DNA of 5,736 bases from Gammaproteobacteria bacterium (lineage in GTDB: Bacteria > Pseudomonadota > Gammaproteobacteria > Steroidobacterales > JABDKV01): contig JAOTXR010000159.1 in assembly GCA_029862285.1 (NCBI GenBank), positions 1 to 5,736 on the forward strand. The letters run 5' to 3'. A program made the translations under genes and the position numbers. The notes below the pieces were generated by a model. It was not told where the DNA came from. It was given only the letters and a program-made list of their open reading frames with translations, and ran no database searches. Below, one piece after another: positions 1 to 5,681 of this stretch. The stretch's first letter is position 1. Every line of letters begins with the position of its first letter.

Positions 1-148
1 CGACCGCGAAACTGTCATAACGCAGTGCCATGCGCGCTGAATCGGCACCACTACCAGCAATCGCAATCAGTGCGCCGATCAGCAGCAGCGGCCAGACCGA
101 CCGAAACACATCTAAAACACTCGCCGGTGCCCTTTTATCAGACGTCAT
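1..148 (-). CDS. Probable rhombosortase / rhomboid-family intramembrane protease, N-terminal fragment (runs off the window)
   Basis: Reading the minus strand from an ATG at 148-146 gives 49 uninterrupted codons to the window edge. The peptide starts MTSDKRAPAS, has a hydrophobic segment at about residues 19-31 (WPLLLIGALIAIA) and continues to ARMALRYDSFAV. A short basic N-terminus, one early membrane helix and an L-R/Q-Y-D motif are how rhombosortases begin; in that family the motif precedes the conserved WWRL-TG-H region, which would lie beyond this edge. Rhombosortases are rhomboid serine proteases that process GlyGly-CTERM proteins, which are T2SS cargo, so a position divergent from gspG makes functional sense. 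The catalytic Ser and His are outside the window, so the assignment rests on N-terminal pattern and context only. No strong Shine-Dalgarno precedes the ATG. Alternatives are another rhomboid or an unrelated membrane protein. Confidence 0.55.
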   Translation of the reverse strand, partial: MTSDKRAPASVLDVFRSVWPLLLIGALIAIAGSGADSARMALRYDSFAV

Positions 149-226
149 TTTGCTATCATTGCCGTTTCGGGTGGAACACTTTCGTTCCGGTGTGATCATA
201 GCCTACGGATTCTTTTATTTCTTTGC
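149..226. promoter_or_regulatory. Divergent intergenic region with candidate promoters for gspG and the minus-strand gene
   Basis: These 78 bases separate two divergent start codons, so both promoters probably lie here or slightly into the minus-strand gene. On the + strand, TGC-TATCAT at 151-159 reads as an extended -10 (5 of 6 matches plus the TGn); no convincing -35 sits upstream, which an extended -10 can tolerate. It would start transcription near 166 and give gspG a 5' leader of about 60 nt. On the minus strand, TATGAT (200 down to 195) is a 5-of-6 -10 match without a clear -35. A short inverted repeat, GGAAC (173-177) and GTTCC (184-188), lies between them and could be an operator half-site pair or chance. 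These are by-eye matches without a start-site map. Confidence 0.4.
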
Positions 227-670
227 ATGATGAATAGCTCAATACGTCAGCGGCGCCAGGACGGATTCACCCTGATCGAGATCATGGTGGTCGTTGTGAT
301 TCTCGGAATACTCGCCACGCTCGTCGTGCCGACCGTCATTCAGAACGTGGCCGAGGCTCGCATAAACAAAGCCAGAAGTGACATACGTACCATCGAGAGT
401 CAGATGGAAATGTTTCGTTTACATTCATTTCGCTATCCGACCACTGACGAAGGAATCGAATCACTGGTGAAAGCCCCAGCAAGCCCGGACGCACGCGATC
501 GCTGGAAGGGTCCTTACCTGCAGAAGGTGCCAAACGATCCCTGGGGACGGCCGTACCTCTACATCTCACCGGGCAGCCGCGCCGAAATCGATCTGTACTC
601 GCTTGGTGCAGACGGCCAGCCAGGTGGTGAGGGTGAGAATGGCGACATCGGGAACTGGAACCTGGACTGA
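227..670 (+). CDS. gspG: Type II secretion system major pseudopilin GspG
   Basis: The 147-residue product matches the usual GspG length. It is made as a prepilin, cleaved and N-methylated by prepilin peptidase, then polymerised into the periplasmic pseudopilus that drives cargo through the secretin. The basic leader (residues 1-13) ends in G13, followed by F14-T-L-I-E18, giving the required Gly-1, Phe+1 and Glu+5. A hydrophobic helix runs to about residue 38. The globular domain carries the family motif KGPYLQKVPNDPWGRPY (94-110) and the C-terminal calcium loop (about 122-141: LYSLGADG, then a Gly-rich stretch and GDI), where D129 and D140 are the likely acidic ligands by analogy to known GspG structures. 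It is first in the block. Two adjacent ATGs (227 and 230) are possible starts; neither has a recognisable Shine-Dalgarno, and the preceding bases are pyrimidine-rich. Confidence 0.97.
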   Translation: MMNSSIRQRRQDGFTLIEIMVVVVILGILATLVVPTVIQNVAEARINKARSDIRTIESQMEMFRLHSFRYPTTDEGIESLVKAPASPDARDRWKGPYLQKVPNDPWGRPYLYISPGSRAEIDLYSLGADGQPGGEGENGDIGNWNLD

Positions 671-686
671 CATGACACAGGTCATG
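671..686 (+). promoter_or_regulatory. Perfect 6-bp inverted repeat covering the gspH start codon
   Basis: CATGAC (671-676) and GTCATG (681-686) are exact reverse complements around a 4-nt loop ACAG. The stem begins one base after the gspG stop codon and includes both the ATG at 672 and the ATG at 684. In mRNA it could hide the gspH start until ribosomes finishing gspG melt it, which is a common coupling arrangement. The inverted repeat is visible directly; the regulatory role is inferred. Confidence 0.4.
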
Positions 687-1250
687 CCGGCACGCATGCC
701 GGCACGCATGCCAGCAGAGTCACGCGGCTTTACGCTCCTCGAGCTAATGGTGGTCGTAGTGATCATCGGCACAGTTGTCAGCCTTGCTGTTCTCGGCCTC
801 GGGGATAACGCTGCGCGCAAACTGGACGAGGAAGCCAACCGGTTTGCCAGCCTTTTGCGCCTGGCTGCCGATGAGGCCGTATTGCAGGGTCGGGATATCG
901 GTGTGTACATCGACGACGTCAGCTATGGTTTCCATGTTTACGACGACGACTTCCGCCGGTGGACGCCCATGGCCGCTGACGCGCTTTTTCGAAAACGCAA
1001 TATGATTGAAGGAATACGTCTGGAATTGTTCCTCGACGATGTGGAATTGGTCTTGCCAACCGCCACCGACGATGACGATGACGAGGCTGAAGACCAGGAA
1101 GAACCGGTCAATCCACAGGTGTTGTTACTCTCAAGCGGGGAAATAACACCGTTTGAACTCGTCATCGAATTTGAAGACCTCGATCGCGAGGTGCTTTTGC
1201 GGGCGCTCCCCAATGGTCATGTAGAAATGCTGGTCAGCAATGCGCCCTGA
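672..1250 (+). CDS. gspH: Type II secretion system minor pseudopilin GspH
   Basis: From the ATG at 672 the product has 192 residues. GspH is a minor pseudopilin thought to connect the GspG shaft to the GspI-J-K tip. The cleavage site is G19|F20-T-L-L-E24, followed by a Val/Ile-rich helix (about 25-42). A C-terminal LLLSSGEITPFEL segment (151-163) is typical of GspH. An acidic run at 133-144 (DDDDDEAEDQEE) is unusual and probably lies in a surface loop. The start is ambiguous: in-frame ATGs at 672, 684, 696 and 708 all precede the cleavage site, giving leaders of 19, 15, 11 or 7 residues. I chose 672 because it lies one base after the gspG stop, but 708 would give the most typical leader length. 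None has a good Shine-Dalgarno. The mature protein is the same in every case. Confidence 0.93.
   Translation: MTQVMPARMPARMPAESRGFTLLELMVVVVIIGTVVSLAVLGLGDNAARKLDEEANRFASLLRLAADEAVLQGRDIGVYIDDVSYGFHVYDDDFRRWTPMAADALFRKRNMIEGIRLELFLDDVELVLPTATDDDDDEAEDQEEPVNPQVLLLSSGEITPFELVIEFEDLDREVLLRALPNGHVEMLVSNAP
684..716 (+). repeat. 12-bp in-frame tandem repeat (two perfect copies plus a decayed third) in the gspH leader
   Basis: ATGCCGGCACGC occurs at 684-695 and again at 696-707. A diverged third copy starts at 708 (ATGCCAGCA, then AGAG). Each unit encodes Met-Pro-Ala-Arg, so the leader reads MPARMPARMPA. Because the unit is four codons long, gain or loss of copies keeps the frame and only changes the length of the cleaved leader and the number of possible ATG starts. 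Confidence 0.85.
685..704 (+). promoter_or_regulatory. GC-rich 7-bp hairpin formed by the gspH leader repeat
   Basis: TGCCGGC (685-691) and GCCGGCA (698-704) are perfect reverse complements separated by the 6-nt loop ACGCAT. The stem has six G-C pairs out of seven, so it should be stable in RNA. It follows the start at 672 and would enclose the ATG at 696. It is mutually exclusive with the hairpin at 671-686, because they share bases 685-686. No U-run follows, so it is not an intrinsic terminator. Any effect on gspH translation is inferred. Confidence 0.4.
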
Positions 1251-1674
1251 ACGGCACGGCGGCTTCACCCTGCTTGAGGTATTGGTCGCGCTGGCCGTAG
1301 CGGTGTACGGCATGCTCTCAATTACTCTTGCGGCAATCACGGCGGGCAGCAATGCGACGAGCCTGCGTGAACAAAGCCTGGCCCACTGGGTCGCCATGAA
1401 TCAGGCCGCGGAACTTCGACTGGCGGAGAACTGGCCGGCTACCGGGATCAGCGACGGCGATGTGGATTTCGCCGGCATGCAATGGCGATGGAACACGGAG
1501 ATCAGTGAAACTGATGTAGAAGCTCTCCGGCGCGCCGAAATTGCTGTCGCATACGCTGAGGAACCCGACCGCGAAATTGCAAGAGTTGTTGCCTTTGTGA
1601 GCCAGCCGACACCGGGTATCCAGTTTCGCCCGTGGGTCGGTCAGCCGAGCAACCGGCGTGGACGCAATCAGTGA
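1240..1674 (+). CDS. gspI: Type II secretion system minor pseudopilin GspI
   Basis: The 144-residue product is a minor pseudopilin of the tip complex, where GspI, GspJ and GspK interact. The leader is short, MRPERHGG, with cleavage at G8|F9-T-L-L-E13 and a hydrophobic helix to about residue 32. LAHWVAMNQAAELRL (43-57) matches the conserved W-MN-xAE region of GspI, and GMQWRWNTEI (78-87) matches the central strand of the family. The only in-frame ATG near the leader is at 1240, inside the end of gspH, giving an 11-nt overlap. There is no clear Shine-Dalgarno, so translation is probably coupled to gspH. The C-terminus extends about 15 residues past the last strand as a basic, Arg/Asn-rich tail (QPSNRRGRNQ), which overlaps an upstream GTG (1632) that is an alternative start for gspJ. 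Confidence 0.95.
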   Translation: MRPERHGGFTLLEVLVALAVAVYGMLSITLAAITAGSNATSLREQSLAHWVAMNQAAELRLAENWPATGISDGDVDFAGMQWRWNTEISETDVEALRRAEIAVAYAEEPDREIARVVAFVSQPTPGIQFRPWVGQPSNRRGRNQ

Positions 1675-2279
1675 CCATAAAACGGCAACACGGATTTACT
1701 CTGTTGGAGCTGGTGGTTGCAACGGCAATATTTTTCATTATGAGTGCAATGCTCTACGCAGTGCTTGACAGTGTGCGTCGCCAGCTGGTTTTCAGCGAAG
1801 AGGCCAGCGACTCCCTGCGCGAATTACACTACGCCATGCGACGCATGGCATTGGACTTGTCTCAGCTACAGCCACGGCCGGTCCGCGACGAGCTGGGCTC
1901 GGGCTGGCAGGATTCCATCAGTGCCGGAAGCGGTAGCAATGCCATCGAAATCAGTGTGGGTGGCTGGCGCAATCCCATGGCACTGCCGCGTGGCAGCGTT
2001 CAACGCGTTGCCTATACGGTCGATGGCGACGTGTTGGCAAGATTGCACTGGCCGGTACTCGACCGCACGCTTGCAGCAGAACCACTACGCACGGATCTGT
2101 TGACCGGGATACGTGACATTCAGGTCCGATTCCTGGATGCCAGTGGTGAATGGTCGGAACAGTGGCCGCCATTCGGTGCCGGCCCGGATAATACGCGCGC
2201 ACGCCCCCGCGCCATCGAAATATTTATCGACCATGAGCAGTGGGGAGAGCTCACACGCATCGTCGAGATTACCGGATGA
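1671..2279 (+). CDS. gspJ: Type II secretion system minor pseudopilin GspJ
   Basis: The 202-residue product is a tip pseudopilin that packs with GspI and GspK. The leader MTIKRQHG ends at G8|F9-T-L-L-E13, followed by a helix to about residue 34 and a heptad-like helical extension. Family signatures are GGWRNP (97-102) followed by SVQRVAY (109-115) and LHWPVLDR (124-131). I chose the GTG at 1671 as start. It overlaps the gspI stop as GTGA, has a GTGGA element 8 nt upstream and gives a normal 8-residue leader. Another GTG in the same frame at 1632 would give a 21-residue leader buried in gspI and is less likely. The end overlaps gspK by 4 nt. Confidence 0.95.
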   Translation: MTIKRQHGFTLLELVVATAIFFIMSAMLYAVLDSVRRQLVFSEEASDSLRELHYAMRRMALDLSQLQPRPVRDELGSGWQDSISAGSGSNAIEISVGGWRNPMALPRGSVQRVAYTVDGDVLARLHWPVLDRTLAAEPLRTDLLTGIRDIQVRFLDASGEWSEQWPPFGAGPDNTRARPRAIEIFIDHEQWGELTRIVEITG

Positions 2280-3196
2280 AGCTGCAGCACTCTCAAAGTG
2301 GCGTCGCTTTGATTACCGCTATTCTGATCGTTACGCTCGCGACAATTTGGGTCACATCGATCGTGTGGCTGGACCATTTGCAACAGCGCCGCGTAGCCAG
2401 CCTTTTGCTGAATGACCAGGCGACGCTTTATGCATTCGGCGCCGAATCCTGGGCACACGATATCTTGCGTCTGGATCTGGAAGACGGCCCGACTGATCAT
2501 TTGTCTGAAGAGTGGGCGATTCCATTACCACCCTTACCGGTTGAAGGTGGACAGATTGAGGGCCGGATGGAGGACATGCAGGGCCGCTTCAATATCAATA
2601 ATCTGATTACGCCCAATGGGCAGCCCGACCAGGCTGCACTAGAGGTGTTCACACGTCTCCTCGAATCGCTGCAAATAGACCCGACGATCGCCGGTTATGT
2701 GATCGACTGGGTCGATCCGGACGTGGAAGTCGGTTTTCCCGAGGGCGCGGAGGACGATGTCTATACAGCGAGGACACCGCCCTACCGCACCGGAAACGGG
2801 CCGGTGACCACTATCAGCGAACTACGAGCTATAAACGGTATCGATGCTGAGATCTTTGCATTGTTGGCACCGCATGTCGCCGCGCTACCGATTGGCACGA
2901 CGATCAATATCAATACCGCGACACCCGAGGTGCTGAATGCATTGTCGGACCAGATCAGTTTGTTTGACGCCCAGTCCATGGCGGATGGGCGGATTGACGC
3001 GCCCTTCGATTCACTGGAGGAGATACGCGACGACGTAAGCCCGCAGGTGCTGCGTCAGCTTTCGGTATCGAGCGATTTCTTTCGGGCCACGGTACTGGTA
3101 ACGCTTGGCACTATGCGGTTGTCCATGTACAGTCTGCTCGAACGTGACGAGGCCGGTCAGGTCGGTACCCGTCTACGCAGTTTTGGCACGGACTAA
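2276..3196 (+). CDS. gspK: Type II secretion system minor pseudopilin GspK (tip)
   Basis: The 306-residue product is the largest pseudopilin and is expected to cap the pseudopilus tip. The leader MKLQHSQSG is cut before V10-A-L-I-T14. The position usually occupied by Glu+5 is Thr, as expected for GspK, which characteristically lacks this Glu and fits the tip position. Conserved body motifs in order are EDMQGRFNINNL (99-110), IDWVDPD (143-149), the TARTPPYR region with ISELRAINGI (about 164-189), and ININTATPEVL (210-220), part of the helix-hairpin-helix-like SAM domain. The ATG at 2276 overlaps the gspJ stop as ATGA, with a weak GAG 8 nt upstream. An in-frame start at 2240 would add 12 residues inside gspJ and make the leader too long. 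Confidence 0.96.
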   Translation: MKLQHSQSGVALITAILIVTLATIWVTSIVWLDHLQQRRVASLLLNDQATLYAFGAESWAHDILRLDLEDGPTDHLSEEWAIPLPPLPVEGGQIEGRMEDMQGRFNINNLITPNGQPDQAALEVFTRLLESLQIDPTIAGYVIDWVDPDVEVGFPEGAEDDVYTARTPPYRTGNGPVTTISELRAINGIDAEIFALLAPHVAALPIGTTININTATPEVLNALSDQISLFDAQSMADGRIDAPFDSLEEIRDDVSPQVLRQLSVSSDFFRATVLVTLGTMRLSMYSLLERDEAGQVGTRLRSFGTD

Positions 3197-3203
3197 CAGG
3201 CGA

Positions 3204-4430
3204 ATGAGCGAATATCTGGTACTCAGACTAAACGACGATCAGCCAAATCCTGCGAGTTGGGTGGTCGCCGACAGTAGCGGACGCGCGTCGCTGTCTGAAT
3301 CAGGCAGCCTCGCGGAAGCCGCGCAACGCGCCCAGCAACGCCCGGTCATTGTGCTCGTACCTGGACACGACGTACTACTGACGAAGATCAATCTTCCGGT
3401 ACGTGGTACAGCAAGGATGCAGCAGGCGATTCCCTATGCGCTGGAAGACGAAATTGCCGAAAACGTGAACAAAATGCATTTTGCTCTCGGTAAACGCGAT
3501 TCGTCCGGTCAGCTGACTGTGGCCTATGTACGCGACAAACTCCTGCAGGACTGGCTGGATAAATTGGACTCGGTCGGCCTGGCAGTCAGTCATGTGGTTC
3601 CGGATACTGTCGGCATTCCTGCCTTTGACGGCGTCGCCATTATCATTGACGGGGCACAGTCACTAATTCGCAATGCCGCCGGGGACGTGGTCGTCAGCGA
3701 AACAGAGTCGCTCGTCGCATATGTCGCGGCCATGGGCATAGACCAGCAGAGTGAGGTGCCGGCCGAACTGTACGTCTCCGAAGCAGATGCCAGCCGCTAC
3801 TCGCAGTTGCTTGGCGAGCTGCGTATCGGTGTCCCTGACATCCGCGTCCATGAGTTACGCACCGATGTCTTGCCGGTGATGGCCGCAGCCACAATCCAGG
3901 AACCCCAGCCTAATCTGTTGCAAGGGCGTTATGCTCGGTCGAGCGACAGGGACAAGCTCTGGCGGCCCTGGCGCACGGCGGCAATACTTGCAGGCATATT
4001 CATCCTGACTGCACTAGGTGCAACGTCATTGGAAGTGATGCGCCTGAAAAATGAAATGCGCACTTTAAACAACGAAATCGGCGCCATAGCCAGCGAAGCG
4101 ATGCCGGGTAGCCGGATCGTCGATCCGCTATTACAACTTGAGCAGCTCGCCGCGAGTCTGCGCGGCTCTGGCCAGGGCAGCGATAAAGATTTTCTGCATA
4201 TGCTCGACGCCCTTAGTCAGGCGTTGACGGTCGCAGGGGGCAGCACCCTGGGCAGGCTCGATTATCGCAACGGCACCATGGATCTGACGTTAACGGCACC
4301 TGACGTCGACACCCTGGACAAGATCAGCCGGGAAATTGAGGGCAAGGGGCTGGTTGCCGAGATTCAGTCGGCCAATCAGCGTGACAATGCCATCCAGGGC
4401 AGAATTCGAATCTCCGGACATCAATCATGA
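3204..4430 (+). CDS. gspL: Type II secretion system inner-membrane platform protein GspL
   Basis: The 408-residue product is a bitopic inner-membrane protein that recruits the ATPase GspE and partners with GspM. The N-terminal cytoplasmic part (about 1-245) has the actin-like GspL fold signatures: the PYALEDEIAENV segment (77-88) followed by MHFA (91-94), and PNLLQGRY (236-243) just before the membrane. One membrane helix lies at about 258-278 (AAILAGIFILTALGAT). After it come a helical, coiled-coil-prone stretch (278-320) and a C-terminal ferredoxin-like periplasmic domain (about 328-405). The ATG at 3204 lies 7 nt after the gspK stop and gives the expected MSEYLVLRL strand; an AGG sits only 3 nt before it. 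An in-frame upstream ATG at 3105 would read into gspK and adds an atypical Cys-rich extension. The end overlaps gspM as ATGA. Confidence 0.95.
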   Translation: MSEYLVLRLNDDQPNPASWVVADSSGRASLSESGSLAEAAQRAQQRPVIVLVPGHDVLLTKINLPVRGTARMQQAIPYALEDEIAENVNKMHFALGKRDSSGQLTVAYVRDKLLQDWLDKLDSVGLAVSHVVPDTVGIPAFDGVAIIIDGAQSLIRNAAGDVVVSETESLVAYVAAMGIDQQSEVPAELYVSEADASRYSQLLGELRIGVPDIRVHELRTDVLPVMAAATIQEPQPNLLQGRYARSSDRDKLWRPWRTAAILAGIFILTALGATSLEVMRLKNEMRTLNNEIGAIASEAMPGSRIVDPLLQLEQLAASLRGSGQGSDKDFLHMLDALSQALTVAGGSTLGRLDYRNGTMDLTLTAPDVDTLDKISREIEGKGLVAEIQSANQRDNAIQGRIRISGHQS

Positions 4431-4912
4431 AAGAGTGGTTCGAAGGGCTTGAGCAACGCGAGCGGCTGACATTGATCGCTGGCGGAATCATATTATTGTT
4501 GGCTCTGGTCTGGGTACTGCTAATCAACCCGCTGTTTGTAAGCGCCGGAGACCGGGCGGAGCAAATCAATTCGCTGCGCGGTGACGTCATACGCGCCCGC
4601 GACCTGAGCGCCGAAATAGCCGGCTTGCGAAAAGGTGGCGCAAGAGCGTACACCCGTGGTGACAGCGATCAGTCTTTGATGATAATTCTCGAACGAACCG
4701 CCCGCGAATCAGGTCTGCAGGTCAATCAAAGCCGGCCCATGGACGCGTCAACGGTGCGTGTGAGATTTGAATCCGCCCCATTCGATTCGCTGGTGCAGTG
4801 GATGGGGATACTCGCCAGTCGCTACGCAATACAGATTGACATTGCATCGCTGGATCGCCTCGATGTACAAGGCATGGTAAACGCCCAATTGACATTGAAA
4901 CGCTCCGGTTAA
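4427..4912 (+). CDS. gspM: Type II secretion system inner-membrane platform protein GspM
   Basis: The 161-residue product has the size and layout of GspM: a short cytoplasmic segment with an acidic/basic helix (EWFEGLEQRERL, 3-14), one membrane helix (about 17-34) and a periplasmic coiled coil followed by a small ferredoxin-like domain. GspM stabilises GspL and joins it in the assembly platform. The C-terminal pattern LVQWMGILASRYAIQI (122-137), ending in QLTLKR (154-159), is characteristic of the family. The start ATG overlaps the gspL stop, and a CCGGA element lies 8 nt upstream. GspM is poorly conserved in sequence, so position after gspL and topology carry much of the weight. Confidence 0.93.
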   Translation: MKEWFEGLEQRERLTLIAGGIILLLALVWVLLINPLFVSAGDRAEQINSLRGDVIRARDLSAEIAGLRKGGARAYTRGDSDQSLMIILERTARESGLQVNQSRPMDASTVRVRFESAPFDSLVQWMGILASRYAIQIDIASLDRLDVQGMVNAQLTLKRSG

Positions 4913-4915
4913 GGA
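4911..4915 (+). promoter_or_regulatory. Ribosome binding site of gspN (decides a TTG start)
   Basis: AAGGA at 4911-4915 overlaps the TAA stop of gspM and lies 4 nt before the TTG at 4920. It is the clearest Shine-Dalgarno in the window. No ATG or GTG occurs in this frame between it and the membrane helix, so it supports TTG as the gspN start. The spacing is on the short side. Confidence 0.6.
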
Positions 4916-4919
4916 TTTC

Positions 4920-5681
4920 TTGATCGACCCACACGCATTATTCAGCACGCGCCGCCTGACAATCATCGGCGTCGTCGCCTATCTGGTATTTACACTCGTT
5001 ACGTTCCCTGCCCGACTGGCACTGAATTGGTTTGCGCCCGATACGCTTGCCGCATCCGGCGTCAGCGGCACCGTCTGGTCTGGCCGCGCGAACCGAATTG
5101 GAATGTCGCCGGTAAACCTGACGGAGACAAACTGGCGCCTGCGTCCGCTGGGGTTATTTGCTTTGCGTCTGAGTTACAAGCTGGATGCCAAAATGGATGG
5201 TGGGGCAATCCAGGCTACCGCGTCAGTAAACCCGGCCGGGACTATCAGAATGAAAAAACTGGCCGGTATATTGCCGATGCAGGCATTGTCCGGATTCATC
5301 CCGGTCGGATCCATAGATGGTCGCATCGGTCTGGATTTTGCTGAATTACAAATCGAAGACAATTGGGTATCTGATGCGGTCGGCACGATTGATATTGTGT
5401 CACTCAGTCTGGTTGCCCCTGTAAAAGCGGCTCTGGGGAGTTACGAAGTCGTATTCGACGGCGTCGAGGACGACACCCTGCAAGCGGATTTTCGCGACGT
5501 CAGTGGACCACTGCAGGCCAGTGGCACACTGTCATTGCTATCCGAACAACGTTGGGAGTTGTCGGGGACGGTCAGAGCAAAACAGGGGGCGCCGGCACAA
5601 CTGGTTCGAGGATTAAGCATGCTCGGAGCACGCAACAGTGACGGCAGCTATCCAATTTCTTTTTCGTCGGCGACTAACTAG
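4920..5681 (+). CDS. gspN: Type II secretion system protein GspN
   Basis: The 253-residue product is a GspN-family inner-membrane protein. It has a short N-terminus, a membrane anchor at about residues 12-29 ending in VTFPARLA, and a beta-rich periplasmic domain. Family cues are TFPA at the end of the helix, GVSGTVWSGRA (47-57), the NWRLRPLGLF segment (71-80), and a repetitive strand pattern resembling AsmA-like/GspN periplasmic folds. GspN occurs only in some T2SS loci and is dispensable in several; its exact job is unsettled. The start is a TTG with AAGGA 4 nt upstream. The first in-frame ATG is far downstream, past the membrane helix, and would delete the anchor. It ends the block at a TAG within AACTAGCT. 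Confidence 0.88.
   Translation: MIDPHALFSTRRLTIIGVVAYLVFTLVTFPARLALNWFAPDTLAASGVSGTVWSGRANRIGMSPVNLTETNWRLRPLGLFALRLSYKLDAKMDGGAIQATASVNPAGTIRMKKLAGILPMQALSGFIPVGSIDGRIGLDFAELQIEDNWVSDAVGTIDIVSLSLVAPVKAALGSYEVVFDGVEDDTLQADFRDVSGPLQASGTLSLLSEQRWELSGTVRAKQGAPAQLVRGLSMLGARNSDGSYPISFSSATN

Noticed and set aside
191..206. TGTGATCATA resembling a CRP half-site
   Set aside because: The matching TCACA half is missing at the proper spacing; only one half-site is present.
30..230. Open frame of 66 codons on the + strand whose stop overlaps the gspG start as ATGA
   Set aside because: It lies opposite the better-supported divergent gene for its first 119 bases and then crosses the promoter region. It has no Shine-Dalgarno and no family resemblance. 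The ATGA overlap is probably chance.
603..671. Upstream extension of gspH into gspG
   Set aside because: It would add 23 residues with no coding sense and make a very long prepilin leader. Starts right after the gspG stop fit better.
566..910. 114-codon minus-strand open frame across the gspG/gspH junction
   Set aside because: It is low-complexity, Arg/Ser/Thr-rich antisense of the pseudopilin genes, including the leader repeat. It is a shadow frame.
2120..2500. 126-codon minus-strand open frame across the gspJ/gspK junction
   Set aside because: It is fully antisense to two well-supported genes, and its translation has no recognisable domain or membrane pattern.
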